Below are positions 22,311 through 29,276 of a stretch of 33,570 nucleotides of DNA, in pieces. The DNA comes from Methyloglobulus morosus KoM1 (GTDB taxonomy: Bacteria; Pseudomonadota; Gammaproteobacteria; Methylococcales; Methylomonadaceae): positions 1-33,570 of the forward strand of contig NZ_AYLO01000020.1 of assembly GCF_000496735.2 (NCBI RefSeq), in the 5' to 3' direction. The position numbers were made by a program, and so were the translations under genes. Under the pieces are notes generated by a model. The model worked only from the letters and a program-made list of their open reading frames with translations. It was not told the DNA's origin and did not search any database. How positions within the stretch are numbered: the stretch's first letter is position 1; the number at the start of each line of letters is the position of its first letter.

Positions 22311-23555
22311 TTATGCCCCTTCTGCAAAAATTTGTTGGCTGCGGATGGTTTTAATGGCTGTTTGCCATTCCCTTGTGTTACTGAATTGGGCCGCCAAGCT
22401 GCCTGCTGCATAGCCTGTCCCCAAACAAGTCCCTATCACGCGTGCAGATGCCATTGCCAATTCAGTCGCCGAGAACCCGCGCCCTGCAAAAAATAAGTTA
22501 TCAAGATGGCGGGATACCAGCATTCCCGCCGTGATCCAATAGCCATCATCCAAAGCGAAATAATGCATGTCGGGTTTTCGTTGCGCACCCCAGAATTCAA
22601 TCGGCCAAGTGCCAATAGCCACGCCGTCATCCGGCTTTGAACATGACAAGACGTGGTTTTGTCCTAACATGTCGATGCCTTGCGAACGCTCACCGGTACG
22701 GATACCCACTTCGGTCGCCATTGCACTGATGCTTAAGTGCGCCAGCAACGGCTCGTTACGGTTGAGGTAATCTATCATGCGGACACTGCGCTCTCGTGCA
22801 TCCAGTTCATATTGGGTTAGGCAAGCAATCGAGCCGTCAAAAGGCACGGACATTCCCAGTTTAAATAACGCTCGGCCTTGCTCCCATGAGCCAGGGACGA
22901 TGGACACCCTTTCGCAGCATGGATCCAATCCGCCTATTTGGATGCCGCGCTTAATGCAGCGGATCAATTCCCATTCAAGAGATTCCGGCGCTATCGGGGG
23001 CAAGCCGCTAACCTGGAACACAAATGCGCCCGCCTGGTAGCTATCTTCCCTGATCCTTTCTACGCCTGCCAGCATCGAAACTTGGGCTGTACCACTGCAA
23101 TCAACCACTGCCCCTGGATAGACACTCAATACCTGGGACTGTGTTTGAATGCGTAACTCATGTACCTGTCTTGCATCCACCTGTACGCCCGTAACATGCC
23201 CTCGCAATAATAAGCGAACCCCAGCCTGTTGCAATCGCCGTACCGCTTCCTGATGGAAGATTGCGGGCCGGTAAGGCAAAAAGTGCAAACCTTCGGCAAA
23301 CCGGGTAATTTGGGTTTGGCTTTTCGCTTGCACGGATTCGGCGAATTCACGGGCAAAGCCTTGCACAGCATAACGCGCCCCAGCCGGATTACGATAATAA
23401 AGCCCGCAAATAGTGCCTACCATCGCAGTCGTGGCTAAACCGCCTGTGAAACCCTGCCGTTCCACGATGATAACCTCAGCTCCCGCTTTTGTCGCCGCAA
23501 CCGCAGCCGCAATGCCGGCAGCACCCGCTCCCACTACAGCGACATCGCAGTGCAT
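22311..23555 (-). CDS. FAD-dependent oxidoreductase, FAD_oxidored family
   Basis: A flavoprotein of 414 residues with CDVAVVGAGAAGIAAAVAATKAGAEVIIVER and then GFTGGLATTAMVGTICGLYY, the pattern of the FAD_oxidored (PF12831-like) family. It lacks the WxWxIP halogenase signature, so it is a separate kind of flavoenzyme; C-terminal FAGRGFSATELAMASARVIGTCL is the FAD-closing segment. The reaction is unknown. I use ATG 23555, because AAGGCGG lies 8 nt upstream and this start is only 4 nt after the acyltransferase stop; the longer frame starting at 23576 has no ribosome site. The enzyme may oxidise the starter unit or the chain, but that is inference from position only. Confidence 0.85.
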   Translation of the reverse strand: MHCDVAVVGAGAAGIAAAVAATKAGAEVIIVERQGFTGGLATTAMVGTICGLYYRNPAGARYAVQGFAREFAESVQAKSQTQITRFAEGLHFLPYRPAIFHQEAVRRLQQAGVRLLLRGHVTGVQVDARQVHELRIQTQSQVLSVYPGAVVDCSGTAQVSMLAGVERIREDSYQAGAFVFQVSGLPPIAPESLEWELIRCIKRGIQIGGLDPCCERVSIVPGSWEQGRALFKLGMSVPFDGSIACLTQYELDARERSVRMIDYLNRNEPLLAHLSISAMATEVGIRTGERSQGIDMLGQNHVLSCSKPDDGVAIGTWPIEFWGAQRKPDMHYFALDDGYWITAGMLVSRHLDNLFFAGRGFSATELAMASARVIGTCLGTGYAAGSLAAQFSNTREWQTAIKTIRSQQIFAEGA

Positions 23556-23559
23556 GGCT

Positions 23560-24867
23560 TCAACCGCCTTCATCACCCAATAACGTGCTACATAGGGATT
23601 TTAATAGCAGATCGACCTCTGCTGTATTGACATCCTGCTCCATATAGCCCAATGTTATTTGCAATGCGCCGTGGAAGCGACTGAATATGAACGTCATCCC
23701 CGGCGGATACATATTGGGTGGATAATGGATAGCCCCCAGGACTTGCTGGCCGAACAGGGCATCAAAATCCTGCAATGAATCCCCGGTATCCGAATAGAAA
23801 AAACTGGCCATTAACCCCTCGGTAGGCGATTTCAACATCTGGCGATAGATAAACCCCGGCATCCGCCGCAAAAAATCCAGCATAATGGTGTAATGGCTAG
23901 GGCTTTCAGCACGCATCAGCGACTTCATTTGTTCGATCAATGCATTGGTGCATGCCGATACATCGCCTATGACGGCATTTGGAATGCGATAAAAAAGAAA
24001 GCTGACTTGATTGCCTAGCACTGGGTCTTGGGCTCCTCGCTTACGGCAGTCCAAGGGGATCGGCACCAATATATCGCCAGTATCGGTATCGCGTTGTTTT
24101 TGTACCTGCGCTACGGCATTTGTCGTCGCCGCCAGATAAAAGGCACTGACTAAAAAACCGGCGTTCAGTTGTCCAGCCCTGTTGTTGATGGCGACGCTTT
24201 GTTGGGGGGTGAAAGCCAGGACGCGGTAACGCGCCAAGGGTTTAGGCACCGTTCCTTTAAACAGCGACAGCAAGGGCAGTTGCGCAGCATTGTAAAGAAA
24301 CTCCTTCATTTCAGAGGCAATTTGGGCGCGAATTTTGAGGGGTAACTTACTGGCCTCATCCGCTACCCAGATTGGTCGCTTCATTAGATTGACCGCCCCT
24401 AAATAACGGACAAACAACTCGCCTCCGTGGGCATCCATCAAAGCATGATGCCAAGTAAACACCACGATTGAGCCAGCTCCCGCTTGATGCAATAAGTCAA
24501 TCTTAAACGCCGACCCGCGGCAAATGTCCAAGTTTGCCGACAATACCCTGTCCGGCAGAGAGCCATCTTTTGCTAAGGTGTATTCTGCGATGATCGGTAA
24601 TTCTGCCCTGGCATCTAGTTTCCATTTTGCAAGGCAAAACGGCAATCCTTCCCTCAAGCGTAATCGGCAAAGCCATTGATAAGCCGGGCGGTTGGCTAAA
24701 TGGTTGTGCAGCTCATTTAGCGGGAGCCGCTCCGGCAACGAAACGACGAAGGTACTGACATTGCGTTTGCCACTGGATCGCCACATAAGCTTGTCCAGTT
24801 GCAACAAGAAATAATCGGCACCATTCAGCGTTAGGCTGTCAGGAAATTGGCTAACTTGTTCAGGCAT
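23560..24867 (-). CDS. condensation/wax-synthase-like acyltransferase
   Basis: The 435-residue protein belongs to the CoA-dependent acyltransferase superfamily that includes NRPS condensation domains and WS/DGAT enzymes. The catalytic motif reads HHALMDAHGG (His140, His141, Asp145), where the usual glycine after Asp is Ala. Later regions VPIPLDCRKRG and LGNQVSFLFYRIP match the WS/DGAT-like second half. It would transfer an acyl group from a carrier protein or CoA to an alcohol or amine, for example to attach the polyene to a lipid head group. It overlaps the carrier protein gene by 8 bp, suggesting a working pair. A true condensation domain cannot be excluded. Confidence 0.8.
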   Translation of the reverse strand: MPEQVSQFPDSLTLNGADYFLLQLDKLMWRSSGKRNVSTFVVSLPERLPLNELHNHLANRPAYQWLCRLRLREGLPFCLAKWKLDARAELPIIAEYTLAKDGSLPDRVLSANLDICRGSAFKIDLLHQAGAGSIVVFTWHHALMDAHGGELFVRYLGAVNLMKRPIWVADEASKLPLKIRAQIASEMKEFLYNAAQLPLLSLFKGTVPKPLARYRVLAFTPQQSVAINNRAGQLNAGFLVSAFYLAATTNAVAQVQKQRDTDTGDILVPIPLDCRKRGAQDPVLGNQVSFLFYRIPNAVIGDVSACTNALIEQMKSLMRAESPSHYTIMLDFLRRMPGFIYRQMLKSPTEGLMASFFYSDTGDSLQDFDALFGQQVLGAIHYPPNMYPPGMTFIFSRFHGALQITLGYMEQDVNTAEVDLLLKSLCSTLLGDEGG

Positions 24868-25132
24868 CGCCCACTTTATTTAGCAATCTTATACAATAAG
24901 CGCTCAACGCCCTGACATTGGCCATATTCTCGGGTACAAGGGCTTCGGCGGGCAGTTCCAACCCGAAGCGGCGTTCGATAAATAACACCAATTCCATTAG
25001 CGAAAAAGAATCTACACCCAATTGGGACAATTCCGTATCGGGATTCACGACAACATCGCCCGCCAATACATTGCTGCGTAAGAATTCACATAATTGGTTT
25101 GCGATTTCCGATGCAGTAATGTCATTAGCCAT
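24860..25132 (-). CDS. stand-alone acyl carrier protein
   Basis: This 90-residue carrier has the phosphopantetheine attachment site LGVDSFSLMELVLFIERRFG, with Ser42 as the modified residue, preceded by a helix and followed by the acidic helix 2-3 region typical of ACPs. It would hold the aryl starter or growing chain for the ligase, ketosynthases and halogenase-like enzymes. I chose ATG 25132; a GTG at 25144 overlapping the upstream stop by one base gives four more residues. Downstream it overlaps the acyltransferase gene. The usual aryl-polyene cluster has two ACPs; only one is in the window, and a second may lie beyond the right edge. No phosphopantetheinyl transferase gene is seen. Confidence 0.9.
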   Translation of the reverse strand: MANDITASEIANQLCEFLRSNVLAGDVVVNPDTELSQLGVDSFSLMELVLFIERRFGLELPAEALVPENMANVRALSAYCIRLLNKVGDA

Positions 25133-25143
25133 GATTGGTTTCA

Positions 25144-26394
25144 CTATTTTATTTTGTAAATATCAGGATCTCGACCAATCAAGCTGTATCTTACCAAATA
25201 ACGCAACAATTTCAGGCTGAATGGATAACTTGCCGCCGCACCGCTAAAAACTCGGCTGACGTGTGCGCTAACCCAGGCAAGCAAGCAACGGGTGAAGATA
25301 TTGTCGGGCATCGTGCGGCCCGCTTTAATGCTGCCCATCAAACGGCCATTGTAATAAAACCCGACAATTTCAAACCAGGCGTTTAAGTGCCGTTTTGCGA
25401 TTTCTTCGTAAACAGCCAAGGGTTTATTTTGCAAAACGGTATCCGCCAATTTATAAGCGCTATCCATTGCAATCAACAGGCCACTGGAAAATACCGGATC
25501 GACAAAGCCACCCGCATCGCCCAACATGACCCAGTTTTCGCCGCAGAGTTTATCCGAAATAGACTGGTAGTTATTGAAGCGAAACACTGGGGTAACACGC
25601 TGTGCATCCGGAGCTAACCGTTTAAGGACGGAATCAGTTTTTAATAATTGGTCATATTGTTGCTCTGGCGTTTCCCCATGTTGCAAGGCATAAGCCTCCG
25701 GTACTACAAAGCCAAAAGACACCCTACCAGGCAAGGGAATACGCCAACACCAGCCCTGATCTATCCGGTCATTATGCACATAACCCGGATTGACCAGCTT
25801 CGTCTGGTCTACATGAGCGAATAACGCCACATCCTGGCGCGGGCCTTTTTGCATAGGAATATTAAGCAACTTGCCAATTAAATTGGCACGACCTGCGGCA
25901 TCAACGATTAAGTCGGGCTCATCCCCATCCCAGCAACCTGCCGCTGCCTGTATGGATTCTGTATCCAAGGTAATGCGCCCCATATCCTCTGTCTTTTGTA
26001 ACTGCACCTTACGGACAATGAGATGAGTTCCCAACTGTTGCGCAGCGGCCAATAAGGTCGCGTTGAATTGCACCCTGGGCACGTTATAAGAATAAGATGG
26101 CAAGTCGCTGGGCGTGTCGGCAAACAGGAACTCAAAGGCTTCATCGGCATTATAGGTAAAGCACGCACCCGGTTTGTAAGTGCTGTACGTGGCCACTTCC
26201 GCTTCAACCCCCAGATCTTGCAACATCGGTACAATCATAGGCACTAACGATTCCCCCACTAAAATGGGCAAACGCTCAGGCAGGGCAAAAATAACCACTT
26301 TACAACCTTGTCGGCACAACAATATAGCTAATGTACTGGATGCAGGCCCACCACCGAGAATAGCGATATTTTTTTTAGAACACATCATTTTCAT
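25144..26394 (-). CDS. FAD-dependent halogenase-like protein 2
   Basis: The 416-residue flavoprotein is a second, diverged member of the halogenase-like family. It has LPILVGESLVP, Lys74 in YKPGACF at the place of the conserved halogenase lysine, and WCWRIP at residues 215-220, the same position as in the first copy. One difference stands out: the FAD loop reads GGGPASS, so the third glycine of GxGxxG is Ser. The fold should still bind FAD, but affinity or reductive chemistry may differ. It lies between the chain-length factor and the carrier protein gene, so a carrier-bound substrate is plausible. A monooxygenase or dehydrogenase role is the main alternative. Confidence 0.75.
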   Translation of the reverse strand: MKMMCSKKNIAILGGGPASSTLAILLCRQGCKVVIFALPERLPILVGESLVPMIVPMLQDLGVEAEVATYSTYKPGACFTYNADEAFEFLFADTPSDLPSYSYNVPRVQFNATLLAAAQQLGTHLIVRKVQLQKTEDMGRITLDTESIQAAAGCWDGDEPDLIVDAAGRANLIGKLLNIPMQKGPRQDVALFAHVDQTKLVNPGYVHNDRIDQGWCWRIPLPGRVSFGFVVPEAYALQHGETPEQQYDQLLKTDSVLKRLAPDAQRVTPVFRFNNYQSISDKLCGENWVMLGDAGGFVDPVFSSGLLIAMDSAYKLADTVLQNKPLAVYEEIAKRHLNAWFEIVGFYYNGRLMGSIKAGRTMPDNIFTRCLLAWVSAHVSRVFSGAAASYPFSLKLLRYLVRYSLIGRDPDIYKIK

Positions 26395-26421
26395 TGCCTG
26401 TTTAGGAGATTTTTACGGTAT

Positions 26422-27159
26422 TCACAGGGTCGAAGCACTTTTAAGTCTCTGCCAATGCCAGCTTTGCCTAGGTGTTTTAATTTCTAACTGCATAGACGAA
26501 TCGGATAGAAATTGGATGAATAAGGGCAATTGGACCGGCTGTTCGCCATCATAGCCACATTCTTCACCGCGCCTAAATTGTATCGCCATACCGTCTTGAT
26601 CTTTACTGATTTTCAAGGCAACGGCACAACTGCTATTAGTGCTTAGTTGAAACGGTTCAGCCGGATAAAAATCTGGCAGCGGTTCGTCATAAAAAACCAT
26701 TAAGACCTCCGGGATGCCTTCTTGCAACATGCCCAAAGCCTCGAGGAATGCCGAAGCCATGCCGTCTTCCCCCGGTGCCAATACCGTGACTTCCGCCGTA
26801 TTGCCATAAGCAATCGAGAACAAGCCCGCAATCGCATTATGTACAGAAAGGCTGAACGCAGTCGGCGAAATATCCTCGCCTGTTTCAATGGCCTTTATCA
26901 TATCTAAAGACCGCGCCAACTCCCCATGCGTAGAGCTGAATACCACGGGAATGCCGCCATTGTTATTTCCGCATTGGCTTACCGCGCAAAATACGGTTTT
27001 TGCCAAAGGGGACAATCGCCGTTTCAGGTTAGTCGGGACAAAGGCGAGCAACTTGTCCTGGATTCCCCCTAAATCCTGCCCATCATTCAGACCTGTAGGT
27101 GGCCAAACCGACCAAGTTTGGATGACAAAATCAAGTGTCGAATGGTTAGGGACCAACAT
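26422..27159 (-). CDS. beta-ketoacyl synthase-like chain-length factor
   Basis: The 245-residue protein matches the N-terminal-only ketosynthase relatives (PF13723-like) of aryl-polyene clusters. It begins with a short strand and FVIQTWSVWPPTGL, has SLSVHNAIAGLFSIA where an active ketosynthase would have the catalytic Cys, and lacks the second half with the His residues. It is therefore inactive as a condensing enzyme and probably pairs with one of the two ketosynthases to set chain length. I place the start at ATG 27159; the frame is open to 27198 but those codons lie in the rhodanese gene, which this gene overlaps by 14 bp. It is followed by the second halogenase-like gene after 27 bp. Confidence 0.88.
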   Translation of the reverse strand: MLVPNHSTLDFVIQTWSVWPPTGLNDGQDLGGIQDKLLAFVPTNLKRRLSPLAKTVFCAVSQCGNNNGGIPVVFSSTHGELARSLDMIKAIETGEDISPTAFSLSVHNAIAGLFSIAYGNTAEVTVLAPGEDGMASAFLEALGMLQEGIPEVLMVFYDEPLPDFYPAEPFQLSTNSSCAVALKISKDQDGMAIQFRRGEECGYDGEQPVQLPLFIQFLSDSSMQLEIKTPRQSWHWQRLKSASTL

Positions 27160-27526
27160 AAAAACCGCTCTTTTTCCAGGCCGACGTTCCGCCCTCAAGG
27201 TTAATCAAGTTACGATAACCTAATTCATGTAACGATTTTGCCGCAGCATTTCCCATCGGCCCACCTTCGCAATACAGGTAGATGGGGGTGTCTTTATCGG
27301 CGGGAAATTTGTCTTTGTATTTCTCGATTTCATTGTAAGGGACAAATAAGTCAGTGCCTTTTATATGCCGCTGTTCAGGTGTGTGTACATCAACCAGGAA
27401 GATGTCGTCGTTTTGCAGGATGCGGTTTAATTCAGCTGGCGTTATAACGGTCAGGTATTCTGGCCTTTGAAACATGCAGCCCGTAACAAGGAAAATACAG
27501 GCTATGTATAAAAATATATTTTTCAT
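27146..27526 (-). CDS. rhodanese-domain lipoprotein
   Basis: A 126-residue single-domain rhodanese with a lipoprotein signal (MKNIFLYIACIFLVTGC, Cys17 as the lipid-bearing residue). The domain has VDVHTPEQRHIKGTDLFVPYNEIEKY and the active-site loop YLYCEGGPMGNAA, with the catalytic Cys present, so it could carry a persulphide or bind an oxyanion in the periplasm or at the membrane. The loop CEGGPMG departs from the common CxxGxRS form. It overlaps the start of the chain-length factor gene by 14 bp and so is in the same transcript. Aryl-polyene clusters normally have no rhodanese, and its role here is unknown. Confidence 0.85.
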   Translation of the reverse strand: MKNIFLYIACIFLVTGCMFQRPEYLTVITPAELNRILQNDDIFLVDVHTPEQRHIKGTDLFVPYNEIEKYKDKFPADKDTPIYLYCEGGPMGNAAAKSLHELGYRNLINLEGGTSAWKKSGFYVGP

Positions 27527-27656
27527 TACGGTTGACCTAAATAAGTTATGTTATGCAAACTCATTACATTGCGTACTGTTTTTCACAAATGTGTCGCTAG
27601 CACTACGATTTTGAATCGGGTTTCGCCAACTGCGTAATAATCATCTGTGGGGCGTA

Positions 27657-27703
27657 GCGTACCGTCCCGCACGAGCTTCCTGTTAGCACTTTTTACGGTA
27701 CGC
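27657..27703 (-). repeat. 9-bp inverted repeat around the small lipoprotein stop
   Basis: GCGTACCGT (27657-27665) and ACGGTACGC (27695-27703) are perfect reverse complements. One arm spans the last codons of the small lipoprotein gene (stop at 27693). The loop is 29 nt and no U-run follows. It may be a transcript-end hairpin or part of a dispersed repeat; the rest of the 166-bp gap before the rhodanese gene is unremarkable. Confidence 0.4.
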
Positions 27704-27971
27704 ATTTGAAACGTATTTCAGTTTTTGGAAAGTTACCAAATATATATGGTGGTTTTGCATCAATTGCCTCTATAACTTCTACCCGCTTCCCTGTTATTTC
27801 ACATTGTTGATACGCCTCTCTCATAGCATCCGCCTTTAATGTCCCCATACCAGAAAATCCAGAGGCTGCCTGACGAGATACCATGTATGTGTCATTTCCC
27901 ATTGGAACTACCCCAGAATTAGCTGCGCATCCAGACAATATAAGAACAATTGATTTATATAAGTATTTCAT
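27693..27971 (-). CDS. small lipoprotein of unknown function
   Basis: The 92-residue protein has a lipobox LILSGC near residues 10-15 and so is a probable lipoprotein. The mature part contains DTYMVSRQAASGFSGMGTLKADAMREAYQQCEITGKRVEVIEA and ends EIRFKCVP. The two cysteines beyond the lipobox could form a disulphide. I recall similar small lipoproteins in many proteobacteria, but no function. It stands between the antiporter gene and the rhodanese gene, with 166 bp after it, and its stop lies in a 9-bp inverted repeat. Confidence 0.75.
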   Translation of the reverse strand: MKYLYKSIVLILSGCAANSGVVPMGNDTYMVSRQAASGFSGMGTLKADAMREAYQQCEITGKRVEVIEAIDAKPPYIFGNFPKTEIRFKCVP

Positions 27972-28006
27972 AATTTCCCCCTATCAGAGTCGGGTGCAAA
28001 CATAAG

Positions 28007-29227
28007 TTACTTGAGCAAATACTTTAACACCACACTGCTTAACAACGTCGTCAAAAATGCCATCAACACCAATGCCACAAAAATACGTTGGTCAATAAGA
28101 TGATATTCCAGCGCGATGGAAGCCAGGATGATTTCGACGGCACCACGGGCATTAAGCCCAACACCAACCGCCAGCGCTTCCCGCCATTGCATTCCACCAA
28201 ACCGCGCACCCAAACCGGCGCCGACAATTTTGCCAAAGCAGGCTACAAAAAATATCAGGCTGCATAAGGTAACATCGAGCTGGCTGGAAAAATTTGCTTT
28301 TAACCCCACGGACACAAAATACAGCGGCGCAAAAAAGGTCAGGGCAAACGGCTGTATCATCGAATTGATGGTTTTTTCTTGTTCAGGGTCATGGCCTTGG
28401 CTGAACGCCATACCCACTAGGAAAGCGCCAAAGAATGCGTGTATGCCCACTTTTTCTGCGCCAACGGCTGCCAACATAATCAGCAGTGCAACAAAGCTCA
28501 GCAAACCGCCCGGCCAGTCCTTGAAAAGCCGGGAATTGTTCATCACGGGAAGGACTATCCAACGCCCGATTCCCAAAACCACCACTGTGTAGCCCAGCAC
28601 TAATACCAAAGTAGTCACTACGCCCTCTTCTGCATCTCCATGTCCTAATTGACGTAGCAGGAAAGCAAATAAAATCCATCCGAACCAATCGGTAACCATT
28701 GCAGAAGTCATGACGGTCATGCCGATCCGGCTGCCAATCAAATCCATTTCCATCAATATCCGGGCAATGACTGGCAGGGCAGAAATCGACAAGGCTGTCC
28801 CCATAAATAGGGCAAACAGAAAAAGTCGGTCTGTTTGTCCCCAAAACGTCGGGAATAGCATAACCATTACGAAACCCAGTGCAAATGGCAACATGCCTCC
28901 GCAAAAGCTAGTCATGGCGATAAGCTTTTTACTTTGCCGGAAATGGACAAGATTGACTTCTAAACCCGCAGCGAACATGAAGAATAACAAGCCTATCTTA
29001 AGCAGGGCGGCCATGCCCGTGACAATGGCTTTATCATCTGGAAACAACATGGCATAAACATCGGGGCAGAAGCTGCCCAGCAAGGTTGGCCCCAGCACGA
29101 TACCGCCGATAATTTCGCCCAACACGATAGGTTGGGCCAACCTTTTCATCAGATAGCCAAAGAGCCAGGCGACTGCCAGCATCACGGCTATCTGGATGAA
29201 GAATGACTGAAATTGGTCAGGGTTCAT
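28007..29227 (-). CDS. cation:proton antiporter, CPA2 (KefB/NapA-like)
   Basis: The 406-residue membrane protein has about eleven or twelve hydrophobic helices and CPA2 family features: GEIIGGIVLGPTLLG near the start, FMFAAGLEVNLVHFRQSKK, and the C-terminal GLNARGAVEIILASIALE. It ends after the membrane domain, so it lacks the regulatory TrkA-N part of KefB and KefC. It would exchange Na+ or K+ for H+ across the inner membrane. It lies 49 bp after the MMPL exporter gene in the same direction. Antiporters are not part of the known aryl-polyene core, so this is either a passenger or supports export by using the proton gradient. Confidence 0.9.
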   Translation of the reverse strand: MNPDQFQSFFIQIAVMLAVAWLFGYLMKRLAQPIVLGEIIGGIVLGPTLLGSFCPDVYAMLFPDDKAIVTGMAALLKIGLLFFMFAAGLEVNLVHFRQSKKLIAMTSFCGGMLPFALGFVMVMLFPTFWGQTDRLFLFALFMGTALSISALPVIARILMEMDLIGSRIGMTVMTSAMVTDWFGWILFAFLLRQLGHGDAEEGVVTTLVLVLGYTVVVLGIGRWIVLPVMNNSRLFKDWPGGLLSFVALLIMLAAVGAEKVGIHAFFGAFLVGMAFSQGHDPEQEKTINSMIQPFALTFFAPLYFVSVGLKANFSSQLDVTLCSLIFFVACFGKIVGAGLGARFGGMQWREALAVGVGLNARGAVEIILASIALEYHLIDQRIFVALVLMAFLTTLLSSVVLKYLLK

Positions 29228-29276
29228 AGGTATAGGGCCTGGTTGGCTATTTATAAGGCTTTAGCCGTTACATTTG

